DNA from: Leguminivora glycinivorella
Taxonomy: Eukaryota > Arthropoda > Insecta > Lepidoptera > Tortricidae
Direction: 5' to 3'
DNA length: 64,000 bases
NCBI RefSeq assembly: GCF_023078275.1
Contig: NC_062994.1
Span: forward strand, 8,565,545 to 8,629,544
A program made the translations under genes and the position numbers. Shown one piece after another: positions 56,701-64,000 of this stretch; the stretch's first letter is position 1; every line of letters begins with the position of its first letter. Below the pieces are notes generated by a model. The model did not search any database. It worked only from the letters and a program-made list of their open reading frames with translations, and was not told the origin of the DNA.

Positions 56701-59700
56701 AATGCACGATATGTACTGGTACTAGTAATAGAATGCTATACGTATTCTTTGGACACACAGAAAGGTATCAACTTACGAATTCCAATAGATCTCTAGCAAA
56801 GCATGTCCGTAAATGGCACACTAACTAGTTAGTTCTAAAGTCAATCCATACTAATATTATAAATGGAAACGTGTGTGTCTCTGTTTGTTTCTCCGACTTT
56901 CACGGCTAAACGAAGACACGATTTGTGATTTTTTGAAGTAGAGGTTGAAGAGGAGTGACATAGGCTACTTTTCGTCTCGTTCTGCCCCCCCCCACTTTCA
57001 ATTTAACGCGAGCGAAGCCGCGGGAAAAAGCTAGCACCAAATACATAAGTATGTATGTAGTATTACCAATTTACCATTAGTTCAAAATACGTTACTTGAC
57101 AGCGAGAACAGATAGAAATTGTATGGAGAATGTAAACACACACAAAAAATACACACATGGAAATCCATGGCATTTACGCTATTTAAAAACTTATTTTGAA
57201 ACGTCAAAGACATAGGATACGTAGCCAATTATCGTAGCTACCTATCTCTAAATTCTCTAATATCGCTATGGATCTTCGAGATTGGCGAGACAGACTGCCT
57301 ATCGAACGACGTCTATCGTCAACGATTGACATTTCGGCTAGACCGACTGATCTTAATTAATTATTCTCATAGCCGGCGGTATCAGTCACAGTAATACAAT
57401 ATTCCCCGGGATATCCCTCGGGACATCCCGACGTCAAGTTCATAACAATACTACATTCCAACAAAAAAGTGTTACAATATACTACCGGCCAGCCAATGCC
57501 TGTATGCTCACAAAACCTAAAATAACCAAACCACAAAATTAAAATTTTGAAAAAACCCCCGACCGACACACACAGACAGACAGACAGACACACACACAGA
57601 CAGACAGACAGACACACACACAGACAAACAGATCAGACAGACAAGACAGACAAACAGATCAGACAGACAAGACACACACACAGACGACGAACTTATAACA
57701 CCCCGTCGTTTTTGCGTCGGAAGTTAAAAATGAAAAGAAATAATTATTGTATATACAAATGACAACTCACATACTCGTATAGCTGGCTTCGCTCGTCCAT
57801 CGCACAATATAATGTAACGTAATAATCAAGGATATTAGTTAGTTAAATTGCAAGGTATGGTACAAGTGAGAAAATGCGGCGGGTACGAAACTATAAATAA
57901 CCTAACCACAAAATTACTTACTTACTTTGTTGGCGCGACGACCCAAAGTGAGTCTTGGCCTCCAACACAAGAGCACGCCACTTTACGCGGTCCAGAGCGA
58001 CCTCTCGCCAGCCCTCGTTAACGCCGAGTTCACGCCGAAAATGCCGAAATTGAACATCTTATAGCCGAACCGAATATAATAAGTGAGACCAAGGCACATC
58101 GTCTCCGCTGGCTTGGCCATCTTATAAGGATGGGTGAGGATCGGGCAGTCAAGAGAGCCTATCTGGGTTGTCCAACTGGACGCCGTCCCGCTGGCCATCC
58201 TAAATATCGTTGGGCAGAGAGAGTGGAAGCAGAACCACAAAATTAAAATTATGAAAAACTCCCGACTCCCGAGTGGACCGACTTAGTCGAGAGTGTTCTT
58301 AGCCATGTTTGATGGAAATCGATCCACTATGTCGGGGTTTTTTTCAAAATTTTAACTTTGTGATTAGGTTACGATTTATTATGATTTAATTCCCGGGCGT
58401 AGCCAGGGCGAGCGGCTAGTTGTTATTAGTCCACACTAATATTACAAATGGGAAAGTGTCTGTCTGTTTGTCCTTCTTTCACGGCAAAACGGAGCGACGA
58501 ATTGACGTATTTTTTTAAGTGGAAATATTTGAAGGGATGGAGAATGCCATAGACTACTTTTTGTCTCTTTATAACGCGAGCGAAACCGCGGGTAAATGCT
58601 AGTATAATATAATGCAATGAATGCACCGCTAAGATGTTATGACTTGCGGGTGTGCCAGCAGAAATACTAGATATCTCCCTACCATGAATAACATGAACCA
58701 AAGAGGATCGAGTATTATAGAGAGTTACTGTCGAAGTAAAATGTGTAATCATAGTGCATTTTGCCATCTCTTGACCAGCAGAAATACAGTTTTGACAAGA
58801 TATCTCAAATATTAATATTAGCGTCATCTAGGAGCGTACCCAAAGTTGTAATGCCATCTAGGTTACTTTACTGTGGTACATACATGAACTATACAAGAAT
58901 CTATGAACTAAGCCATATAGTTACCTAACGCAAATTCCAGTACAGTCAGCAACCAAGTTTTGAAGAAAAAGTGCCAAAATATGTATACACACTTTAATGT
59001 ATAGGCAATAAAGTTCTGACTGTACATATCTTTGAATAATATGTTAAACTGAACCTGTTTGTGATACGATTTTTTTTTTTTTATAAATGGGTTTACTCTT
59101 GACCACAGACTAGCCAAAGGCAAAGACGTGGCCTACGATGGAGTGAGCTCGCCCAGAAGATGCCTGTTCACCCTTGATTTACACGCATAAACGACAACTG
59201 ATTTTTACTATACGGCCGTTGTTTTTGCCTATTTTGTACCTTCGTAACACGAATTAGTATGAATGTATGGTCCCAACCGACAGAAAGCACGAAACTTTTC
59301 ATGTATGCTTTTACGTTCATACAATACAATACAATACAAATATTCTTTATTGTTCACCAATATAACAATATTACATCACATAACTTTAATTAACTATGGT
59401 AGACAACAGGCGGTCTTATCGCTAAAGAGCGATCTCTTCCAGACAACCTTTGGGTAGTGGAGACAAGACACAAAAAACAACTGATTTGAGTAGGTGATGC
59501 AGTGAGTGATAGAAAACGTCAAATAATCTTAATACTAATAAACATACATAAATAGGAATTAAAATAAACCTAAATATACCGTACATATATAAATACTATA
59601 ACAACACAGCTACGAATGTACATAGATCAAAAACAATGCGGCCAATAGCGATAAAGGAAAATGAAACAGGACCATCAATAAATATTCATATGAAATTAAT

Positions 59701-62700
59701 TTCATATTATTAATTTCATAATGTGGTTCAAAAGAATAAAATAGAACTAGATACTAGGGATGTACCGACTAGTCGCCGACTAGTTGGGAAAGCCGACTAT
59801 CCGGCCACATTTGCAGTCGGCGATTAGTCGGCGACTAGTCGGCAAAAAGGGCCGATTAGTCGGCACTTCATTAGTGATAGAAAAACAGTACAAAATTAAA
59901 TTATCAGCTGAAAACTTGTTTTTGTAGTTAGATAATGGCCACCAGCTGGTCGGATAAGTGTGTTGCTGTTGCTACCTACCTTACACAGTAGACGATAAGG
60001 AAATAATAGTGAGTGCTTGCATTCGCCAACAAACTGTCATACAGTTGGCGAAAATACTATAATTAGAATAATACTGTGTAACCTTTTTTAAAAAAAAAAT
60101 CATGAAAAGCGCGAACGAAGGACCAAAAATGACATTCAAAATGTGAATTTATCGAAAATTATGTTCTGGCCGACTAGTCGGCCGACAAATCGGCCACCCA
60201 AGCGCCGACTAGTCGGTAGTCGGCCTAGTCGGCCAAATCAATAGTCGGTACATCCCTACTAGATACACATACACGCCAAGATATAAATGTTTCCCCTCCT
60301 CCCCCCACTTTTGTATCCCTTATTTTAGTTTTTCAATAATAGTAAGAGTTAAGACGCTACAGGAGCGAAAATGCTAAAATGGAAAGGAGCCCCCCTTTCA
60401 ATTTGGGAATTTTAGTTAAGTATACTAGTGTTAAATTAACTAGATTTATCAAAAAAATTGTCCATTCAAAACAACTCAGTTAAAAGATATTACGAAAAAA
60501 ATCTTTAAGATCGAGGTTCCCCTCTCGACTGTTTCCTCCTTCAAAACCAATCGTAATTCAATAATCAATCGAAACGAAATTTGAGAATCTGAATAACAAT
60601 GAAATTATCTGTGTCGATCCGTTTAGGTTTTTGGCTAATTGTCACCAATTTTGAATACCACACCTTTTTTTGCGCCATAATCAATAAGACCGTTCTTGGA
60701 TATTTTTGATGGGCTTTAGCGTCTTTAAAACTAAGATTATCAAAAAAATCAAAACGGTCCGACACAGATAAAAATAAAAATAATCTGTGTTGAAAAAATC
60801 ATTGCTCTATCTTCAAAAACCAGGGAAATAATCGAGAGCGTTTGTATGGAGAACTGACCCCTCCTGTATCGTCTTAAGACACTAGTTTCATAGAGAAATT
60901 ATAGAATAGAATAGAATAGAATCGTTTATTGCATGTCACAAACCAGATATAAAGGTGTTACATATAATGTGTGGTTAGTTTTGTGTGACGTCCTGTAAGG
61001 ACACAGCAAATCTAATACTTACATCTAACTTAAATATAATGTTTAACAATATATTTATATCTTAATAACAATAGTAGGAACTCTGATACATTACTTAATT
61101 ATATTTGATCTAAAGAACCTCCCTTAAAGTTGACGGAAATCAATAAAAACATGGCCTCATTTTTTTCCAAAGATAAACTGATTATGACGATGTTAATTGA
61201 ACAATTACATGATTGTAACATACATAGCTGTAGTTAAAATTCCACATAATAGCGATAACGTAACTATGGACGATAACTCGTAGATTTAGATATCGATAAA
61301 CTATAGATTACTGACAATACTGACGTATGGTTAACTGACAAAACAAAATCATTTTGTGTATATTTTTTTTAAGGATTATCAAATGTTAGTGTTGTGTTCC
61401 TGCCGGTGAGTAAGGCTGCCAGAGCTCAACGAGGGTGCGGTGTGCTGGTTACGGAAGAAACTACGGAACTAATTTGTTCGTCTATTGTCCTTTGAGTCGT
61501 CGGCAACCCGAACCCTCCTTAGAACTTGTACACTCTGTTTTGCTGTGTACTTAACACAGCAAAAAGGAGTGTACCCCTCGTGTTGACCCCTCCAGTTGCC
61601 AGCCTCTCGCCTATTGGACCCATCCCCACTTCGACTTCTACGACACCCACGGGGGGAAAAGGAAAGGCGATAGTGGCTTCACCGAAAAGGATAGTAGTGC
61701 ATATATTTATTTAAGTTCCGAAATTTTCTCAAATAAACTGTAAAAAATCGGAACTATGCCCCAAAGTACCTACAAAAGTTGTATAATTACAAAAACTGTA
61801 ATATTTATGATTTATGAGTCACATAATTTTTATAGGTACTCTTATCTTATGAAAGTAATTACTAACTATGACAAGTTATGTTAAGCTTAACGATAAAATG
61901 TAAGATTATAATATATCCGTCTTAGATTATGACGAACAGTTATATGAACAACACTGAACCACAGTATAATAAAGACTATTATCTTACAGTATGGCCACTC
62001 CCGCTCCCCGCTGAAAGTGCCGCCCAACCCCTCTCGGTTACCTCACAGTTACCATCTGTCAAAAACGCGAACAGTCGACCTGTCATATGTCACTCATACA
62101 AGCATGGTGCGCGTTCACCTACACGAGGTTAGACTGTGTGCTAGGAACGCGCCTCTTTCATATATTTAATCGCCAGTGTCCGAGGTGTGACTGAACTATA
62201 GACGGCCAACCAAATCATGGCACTAAAAAATGGCGCGAAATTCAATTTTTTATGGGAATTCAAACTTCGCTCCTACATTTTCAATCAATTTGTAAGTGTT
62301 AAGTATGGCTCGTCGATGATTCCGACAACGTCAAAGTTTAGGAAGGCACGTGTTTTATGAAGACAATTAGCTGGTGAGCCCTACATTTTTCAAAATTGCC
62401 GTCTTTTTTAGTGCCAAGATTTGGAATATTTGGATGACCGTCTATAAAACTGTGTGCGCCAACGCTAACCTTGTATTTAACGATAAAATATGAATTTTAA
62501 ATGACATGGAAGGTAAAATTTAGCAGATGATTCGCCTGAAGATAGCGTTATGCCAAGCTTTTAGTAACGATTTTGTTACCTATACAAATTTTATTTTAAA
62601 CGTTAAATTTTAACTTAACTAACTTGCGTGCATGCATGGCATCACTGGTATTTTTACTACACAGATCTACTATGATGTGGATGTTTAATATAGGAAGTTC

Positions 62701-63408
62701 CAATTAAATAAGCTCTGCAGTACATATCCGTGGCGAGCGGCCAGCTAAATCCTATAGACGCCTTTTTCAACTCGCTGAAGGCAACGGACCGCTTCTTAAT
62801 TCCTGCATAGCTATATTAACTATACACTCATCTGGAAAGTTATCGAGGCTGTTACTGCTACAAAATTTACCTGTTTGCGCCGTTTGGTGGCGTTGTTGGA
62901 CCGGCCATACCGCAGCACGTCGCGATGGCGTGCGATTAGCTCTAATACGGTCCTCTTCTATACGTCGCTAAAGTCAACGGACCGCCTCTGAAGGCCTATA
63001 TGACTATACCCTCATCTGAGAGGTTTATGAGAAGCGGCTGTCAATCTGAAGCCTATATGACTATATCCTCATCTGAGAGGTTTATGAGAAGCGGCTGTCA
63101 ATGCTACTCCTCCTCCTGTTTGCTGTCCTATTCTTCCAACTTAGTGAATGCAATGGGCCGTCTCTTAAGGCCTGCATGTCTGTCTGTACCCTCATTAAAG
63201 GGGTTTATGAGAAGCGGCTGTCAATGCTACTAAAAGTTACCTGTTTGCTCCGGTTGGTGGCGTTGTTGGACCGGCCTTGCCGCAGCACGTCACGATGGCG
63301 TGCTATCAGCTCTAACACGGTCCTCTTCTCCAGTTCGGTGAAGTTCTTGGAGCGCTCCTTGTGGCCCCGGCGGGCGCGGATTGCGTTCACGGCGCTTCTT
63401 GTGGACAT
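44612..63408 (-). CDS. Zeste-like Myb/SANT DNA-binding protein, six exons
   Basis: Exons: 63408-63241, 55693-55562, 49690-49618, 48520-48453, 46739-46448 and 44783-44612. All have GT-AG borders; junction phases are 0, 0, 1, 0 and 2. With one base restored in exon 5 the protein is 301 residues. Residues ~18-95 form a Myb/SANT-like domain: SKNFTELEKRTVLELIARHR at the end of exon 1, then LVWSTICEEVNKRC and TPAQVKMWYENYKKKCK in exon 2, with the expected Trp residues. An acidic linker (DDDEAATSEQGAHSVKDDD) and a Pro/Ser-rich part follow. The last exon is a coiled coil (AIWEHEAKMKILNMELKQKE, then EIFSLQKQLFLIEL). Relatives are nuclear DNA-binding proteins, many of unknown target, expanded in Lepidoptera. 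The ATG at 63408 has an open codon before it and an acceptor at 63415, so an upstream coding exon outside the window is possible. Confidence 0.75.
45165..45398 (+). mobile_element. tRNA-derived SINE, internally deleted copy
   Basis: A box (TGGCCTAGCGGTAAGAGCG) and B box (GCGGGTTCGAA) head the copy. CGTGAGGAAACCGGACTAAT and TACCCTTCGGGTTGGAAGAT follow, ending AACGCAAGGAGGATGCTGATG. The middle (TTTTTCGGAAC part of 25538-25862) is missing. It lies in the last intron of the Myb/SANT gene. Confidence 0.8.
45399..45510 (+). mobile_element. SINE 3' half, tandem to the previous copy
   Basis: AGTCTGTTGCTGAAACTTAT occurs at 45399 and again at 45509, with the SINE 3' body (GGGATTAGTTGTCAAAGCGG, CCATGAGCCGTGGCAAAT) between. 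The duplicated flank suggests unequal exchange rather than a separate insertion. Confidence 0.65.
45627..46438. mobile_element. MITE family W, fullest copy, interrupted near its right end
   Basis: GGGAAGAGTTGTAACTCCAT at the left is mirrored by ATGGAGTTACAACTCTTCCC at 45968-45987. The arms share GTGACATCTAGCGACAATCA and its complement. The terminal ACTTATTCC is split by a hAT-type MITE (45999-46429). The element ends about 10 bp from the donor of Myb/SANT exon 5. Confidence 0.75.
45999..46429. mobile_element. hAT-type MITE of GATATATATC palindromes, 8-bp duplication
   Basis: CTTATTCC flanks both sides (45991-45998 and 46430-46437). Ends CAGGGTTCG and CGCACCCTG are imperfect inverted repeats. 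The interior is made of ATATCCGATAT and GATATATATC words. Confidence 0.85.
46448..46739 (-). CDS. Myb/SANT gene exon 5 (frame shift in a C-rich tract)
   Basis: Acceptor AATTCCAG|ATGACC, donor GAGAG|GTAAAA. Entering in phase 0 it reads MTNGRLSSTNDSDDTTPNPL, EPHVTIIPTPPPP, then a stop. The other frame reads TIPILNPLAMEQARLQQDFL, LKLNELSNTPLNLSHLEG and exits in phase 2, which exon 6 needs. Length 292 is one short of the required 293 or 290, so a 1-base loss (or 2-base gain) lies in the CCC-rich run around 46600-46680. Homopolymer error is as likely as a real lesion. Confidence 0.65.
46767..47211. mobile_element. hAT-type MITE family T, copy 1, 8-bp duplication
   Basis: Ends TAGGGATGTACCGACTA and the complement, TAAATTAT on both sides (46759-46766 and 47212-47219). 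Sub-terminal GCCGACTAGTCGGC words are repeated and self-complementary. The interior has no transposase. Confidence 0.9.
47496..47840. mobile_element. Foldback MITE, arms GGGCCATTTTT
   Basis: Arms of about 165 bp: AAGTTGTCCACCCCAC with GTGGGGTGGACAATTTT, GGTCTTTCGATCCTGATAGG with CCTATTAGGATTGAAATAG, and CCATTCCGTTACCGCCATAC with ATGGTAACGGAATGG. The overlapping frames of 99-120 codons are translations of the arms. Confidence 0.75.
47928..48384. mobile_element. MITE with GTGCTCGCGAGGAACCC ends
   Basis: GTGCTCGCGAGGAACCCATA is mirrored by TGCGGGTTCCTCGCGAGCAC. The interior is A/T-homopolymer-rich. Confidence 0.75.
48453..48520 (-). CDS. Myb/SANT gene exon 4
   Basis: Acceptor ATTTTCAG|ATGACG, donor GTTAAC|GTAAGT, 68 bases. 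Only the frame in phase with exon 3 is free of stops: DDEAATSEQGAHSVKDDDLP then VN. Confidence 0.7.
48607..48767. mobile_element. Family L copy (reverse)
   Basis: ACAGTATAATAAAGAGTAC to CGTTCACCTACACGAGCT; includes GCTCCCCGCTGAAAGTGCCG. Confidence 0.65.
48785..48934. repeat. Family J copy
   Basis: AGAAAGAAACAAAAAGTAGC to TTATAATATTAGTATGGAT, same orientation as 19088-19266. It abuts the hAT-type element that follows. Confidence 0.7.
48957..49406. mobile_element. hAT-type MITE, 8-bp duplication GACATGAC
   Basis: Ends CAGGGAGCGTACTTTT and AAAAGTACGCTCCCTG are inverted repeats, with GACATGAC on both sides (48949-48956 and 49407-49414). Arms continue through GATGACATCAAT, GACGTCACGCTCC and ATCACAAATTGTTTTATTG. 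Confidence 0.9.
49618..49690 (-). CDS. Myb/SANT gene exon 3
   Basis: Acceptor TATGTTTCAG|CCACCT, donor TTAAAG|GTAAAA. It reads PPQPDAPGLLDGMLWQNIHP, then LEVK plus one base. It is short but its phase fits both neighbours. Confidence 0.65.
49782..50079. mobile_element. MITE family A copy
   Basis: CATATGTAACTCCGTAG to CAGTAACTCTCTATA; the core CTAGATGGCGATACACC and GCTCGGCTAGATGGCGC is retained. Confidence 0.75.
50111..50213 (-). pseudogene. Decayed copy of Myb/SANT exon 2
   Basis: The minus strand reads MRCGGERLRTPAQVKMWYEN, then YKKK, with the frame diverging before TCGCAG|GTAACT. Both the exon 3' half and its donor are duplicated relative to 55562-55693. The 5' half is lost next to the transposon that starts at 50245. 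Confidence 0.75.
50265..52047. mobile_element. Foldback/MULE-like element, 1.8 kb, ~745-bp arms
   Basis: 50269-51012 is mirrored by 51304-52043 with very few differences. AAAATCAGG flanks both sides (50256-50264 and 52048-52056), a 9-bp target duplication. Each arm has an internal period of ~160 bp: ATTTAGTA words at 50319, 50478, 50643 and 50813, and TGCTCACTC words at 50402, 50561 and 50725. The mirror set is in the right arm. Long arms built of sub-repeats with a 9-bp duplication are the Foldback pattern. There is no transposase frame. Confidence 0.85.
51237..51302. repeat. Hairpin in the Foldback spacer
   Basis: ACCGGATTTGTAAGTGGGAC and CTCCCACTTACAAATCCGGT form a ~22-bp stem with an inner GAGAAA...TTTCTC pairing. 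It may be an independent tiny MITE. Confidence 0.65.
53555..54330 (+). pseudogene. LINE 3' end with 164-codon reverse transcriptase tail
   Basis: The frame 53569-54063 reads LEFGAIVWDPYESKYI-like sequence: FGAIVWDPYESKYITMIEKI, then QKKFARYLYSKCFGYYPYLY, GMVGLDTLELRRKLLLLDHY, and a Pro/Arg-rich variable part. This is the thumb and C-terminus of a jockey-type LINE. The UTR ends TGAATAAATGAAATGAAATG, a normal simple-sequence tail. The 5' end is truncated. Confidence 0.75.
54495..54712. repeat. Shared 50-bp word and family I copy
   Basis: TTGCACCATAAATCGTCTGA and AATAGACGCTAAGGCCAGTA (54500-54540) also occur at 16785-16825. 54570-54712 is family I in reverse (GCGAGAGGCTGGCAACCTGT, CCAAGAGTGGCACTGAAAC). 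Confidence 0.55.
54825..55445. mobile_element. Inverted-repeat element rich in TGGCAGAA words
   Basis: ATGGGTTACCCTCATCTGGC at the left is mirrored by TCTGCCAGATAATAGTGAAC-CCAT at the right. TTTCGCAGAAAC, TTTTGCAGAAAAC, TTGGCAGAATATTG, TTTCTGCCAAAC and TTCTGCCAAGAAC occur through the 600-bp interior, together with TTCGCATAAC-type words. It is non-coding and the repeated word is its only visible structure. Confidence 0.55.
55562..55693 (-). CDS. Myb/SANT gene exon 2
   Basis: Acceptor TCTGTTCCAG|CTGGTG, donor TCGCAG|GTAACT, 44 codons. It holds helices 2 and 3 of the SANT fold (VWSTICEEVN; QVKMWYENYKKKCK). A decayed copy is at 50111-50213. Confidence 0.85.
56200..56325. mobile_element. MITE family Y, copy 2
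   Basis: TTTACGGAAACGTTCGTATT and GACACGTTCGTACGTTTTCG arms around CAGTGTCAGTACGTCTTG. Confidence 0.65.
56486..56640. mobile_element. MITE with ATATCGTCACTACTTT ends
   Basis: ATATCGTCACTACTTTGAAA and AAAAGTAGTGACGATATC face each other at 155 bp. The 105-codon frame over it is incidental. Confidence 0.6.
56848..57035. repeat. Family J copy (reverse)
   Basis: CATACTAATATTATAAATGG to AGCGAAGCCGCGGGAAAAAG, with an extra C-run at 56985. Confidence 0.7.
57536..57727 (+). repeat. Family E remnant with expanded (CAGA/CACA) tract
   Basis: AATTTTGAAAAAACCCCCGAC, about 120 bp of CAGACAGA and CACACACA units, then ACTTATAACACCCCGTCG. The frame across it is a translated microsatellite. Confidence 0.75.
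57915..58020 (-). pseudogene. RTE-like LINE extreme C-terminus, inverted
   Basis: The minus strand reads LAREVALDRVKWRALVLEAK, then THFGSSRQQSK and stop. In intact elements this piece follows the tail motif seen at 58083-58235. Confidence 0.65.
58083..58235 (+). pseudogene. RTE-like LINE C-terminal fragment
   Basis: ETKAHRLRWLGHLIRMGEDR, then AVKRAYLGCPTGRRPAGHPK and YRWAERVEAE. It points the opposite way to 57915-58020, so an internal inversion has separated two once-contiguous parts. Confidence 0.7.
58238..58372. repeat. Family E partial copy
   Basis: AAAATTATGAAAAACTCCCGA and GAGTGTTCTTAGCCATG, then GGGGTTTTTTTCAAAATTTT. Confidence 0.55.
58425..58602. repeat. Family J copy (reverse)
   Basis: CACACTAATATTACAAATGG to GCGAGCGAAACCGCGGGTAA. 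Confidence 0.7.
58700..58863. mobile_element. MITE family A, shortened copy
   Basis: AAGAGGATCGAGTATTATAG and GAGTTACTGTCGAAG at the left; the core is reduced to TAGCGTCATCTAGGAGCG. The right arm is missing. Confidence 0.65.
59070..59180. repeat. Dispersed repeat end after a T-run
   Basis: ATAAATGGGTTTACTCTTGA, CTAGCCAAAGGCAAAGACGT, GGAGTGAGCTCGCCCAGAAG and GCCTGTTCACCCTTGATT. A fragment of the same end (AAATGGGCTTACTCTTGACC) is at 27376. Confidence 0.5.
59315..59470 (-). repeat. LINE 3' UTR with (TACAA)n tail
   Basis: (ATACA)n followed by TATTCTTTATTGTTCACCAA and GGCGGTCTTATCGCTAAAGA is a LINE 3' end in reverse. Confidence 0.55.
59755..60258. mobile_element. hAT-type MITE family T, copy 2, 8-bp duplication
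   Basis: The same ends as 46767-47211, in opposite orientation; CTAGATAC flanks both sides (59747-59754 and 60259-60266). Sub-terminal GACTAGTCGG(C) words are again abundant. Confidence 0.9.
60353..60880. repeat. Family S, copy 2
   Basis: Collinear with 29253-29764, same orientation. Small indels are scattered along its length, and the homologous frames are broken, so it is non-coding. Confidence 0.65.
60901..61100 (-). repeat. LINE 3' UTR with (TAGAA)n tail
   Basis: ATAGAATAGAATAGAATCG and TTTATTGCATGTCACAAACC, then TGACGTCCTGTAAGGACACA: a LINE 3' end in reverse. Confidence 0.55.
61390..61574 (-). repeat. Family D partial copy (reverse)
   Basis: TGTTCCTGCCGGTGAGTAAG to CAGCAAAAAGGAGTGTAC, matching 31620-31780 in reverse. 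A family I fragment (GTTGCCAGCCTCTCGCC) begins 20 bp later. Confidence 0.65.
61961..62190. mobile_element. Family L copy (reverse)
   Basis: ACAGTATAATAAAGACTATT to TCGCCAGTGTCCGAGGTGTG, the most complete copy apart from 21415-21641. Confidence 0.7.
62191..62780. other. Intron sequence, little recognisable
   Basis: A family P end is at 62266-62286. Otherwise I see no exon or repeat structure. Confidence 0.35.
62790..63240. repeat. Local tandem duplications beside Myb/SANT exon 1
   Basis: The segment AA(C/T)GG(A/G)CCG...TTATGAGAAGCGGCTGTCAA recurs with starts near 62790, 62978, 63052 and 63150. The first and last are followed by exon 1-like sequence with a splice donor. The middle two (62990-63045 and 63050-63105) are nearly identical to each other. 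Confidence 0.7.
62871..62960 (-). pseudogene. Decayed copy of Myb/SANT exon 1
   Basis: The minus strand reads KRTVLELIARHRDVLRYGRS, then NNATKRRKQ and CAG|GTAAAT. An in-frame TAG lies just before KRTVLE. It arose with the local tandem duplication that includes the true exon (63241-63408). Confidence 0.75.
63241..63408 (-). CDS. Myb/SANT gene exon with start codon (exon 1)
   Basis: 56 codons, MSTRSAVNAIRARRGHKERS, KNFTELEKRTVLELIARHRD, VLRQGRSNNATNRSKQ, ending CAG|GTAACT, phase 0. An acceptor (TTCCAG|ACTGAT) lies six bases before the ATG, so the 5' UTR, or more coding, is in an earlier exon. Confidence 0.8.
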
Positions 63409-63414
63409 ATCAGT

Positions 63415-64000
63415 CTGGAAATTATATTTTTGATGAGTTTTTATAAAGAATAGTGATATTTTGAATTGCTAGAGGACGATACAGTTTAGCAGCTAAAATT
63501 TAGATTTTAAAAGGGGCTTCTCATAATTTCACTGTAATATGTGGCCTATAACTATTGGTGTTCGACTCTTACTCGCAAGTTAGATACAGACACCAATAGT
63601 TGCCCCACTGTTGCCAGTCACATATTTCAGTCAAAATATATCTCATTTAGACTCTTATTTATATAATCTAAATCAAGAGTGAATGAATAGATTAGGTAAA
63701 CGTGCTCCATCCTAAACTGCATTGGCAATTTCCATCAGGTGAGATTGTAGTCAAATGTTTTACCCGTTATAAAAAACAGACAGACAGACAGAGCGGCACC
63801 ATAAGGGTTCCTTTTGTACCTTTTTAATACGGAACCCTAACAAGTTCGATAATCTATTTAGCTTTACACACCAGTTTGAGGTGCTTATGCTTAAAATTTG
63901 GCGATTCAAGGTTCTAGATATGCAACCTCAGCATTACTGCGATACTATGTGATGTTATGATGATATCCGATATTCACATTTGTACAGAGTGTGAATATCG
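63415..64000. other. Upstream intron or 5' flank of the Myb/SANT gene
   Basis: A LINE-type end (AAGGGTTCCTTTTGTACC, TACGGAACCCTAAC) is at 63800-63840. ACTATTGGTGTTCG and ACACCAATAGTTGC (63550-63603) form a small inverted repeat. No upstream coding exon was identified. Confidence 0.4.

Noticed and set aside
56479..56796. 105-codon open frame on the plus strand
   Set aside because: Its first half covers both arms of a 155-bp inverted repeat. No domain, splice context or conservation hint.
57547..57762. Protein of repeated THRQTDR units
   Set aside because: Translation of a CAGACAGA/CACACACA microsatellite within family E.

Overview
This looks like nuclear DNA of a moth or butterfly. It is AT-rich and intron-bearing, with GT-AG splice sites, insect-type protein exons, tRNA-derived SINEs, many short inverted-repeat (MITE) families, and 3' stubs of several non-LTR retrotransposons. 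No bacterial or viral gene organisation is visible. The order assignment rests on recognising repeat types common in Lepidoptera; no search could be run. Repeat families are given private letters here (A, B, C...), defined in their entries.

Host genes. Three multi-exon genes can be assembled by matching splice sites and codon phase. (1) Plus strand, 33877-39529, four exons: a very small CBP/p300 relative with a complete TAZ1-type zinc finger (three HCCC sites) followed almost directly by a shortened KIX domain and a stop. It has no bromodomain, acetyltransferase or other CBP part. Exon 2 carries a net 2-base loss (or 1-base gain) that breaks the frame inside TAZ1. (2) Minus strand, 63408-44612, six exons: a zeste-like Myb/SANT DNA-binding protein with a C-terminal coiled coil. 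A 1-base shift lies in C-rich exon 5, and decayed extra copies of exons 1 and 2 sit in its introns. (3) Minus strand, 26276-8257: a secreted or membrane protein with a hydrophobic segment resembling Osiris/DUF1676. The exon coding that segment is present in four tandem versions, two open and two decayed. A possible THAP-type first exon is near 2945.

Mobile DNA. 1-8.2 kb: MITEs and 3' ends of LINEs. 9.7-10.5 kb: a long palindrome. 10.8-14.7 kb: a tandem array of about 30 units of about 101 bp, each with a G/C hairpin, interrupted by a dispersed repeat that itself holds a Harbinger-like MITE. 16.5-17.4 kb: a retroelement ORF. 19.5-21.0 kb: a nest in which a LINE split a MITE and was then hit by three more. 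21.2-21.9 kb: an exact 472-bp-offset duplication. 37.6-38.8 kb: an intact ORF1-like retroelement gene lying antisense in intron 3 of the TAZ1-KIX gene. 45-49.4 kb: a SINE pair and hAT-type MITEs with perfect 8-bp target duplications. 50.2-53.5 kb: a 1.8-kb Foldback-like element with arms of about 745 bp and a 9-bp target duplication, inserted in an older inverted-repeat element. 53.5-64 kb: LINE ends, MITEs and the 5' part of the Myb/SANT gene.

The three genes have no evident shared pathway. What links the window is the way repeats have shaped it: MITE ends lie next to the splice acceptors of TAZ1-KIX exons 2 and 4 and next to the donor of Myb/SANT exon 5, and exon duplication has occurred in two of the three genes.
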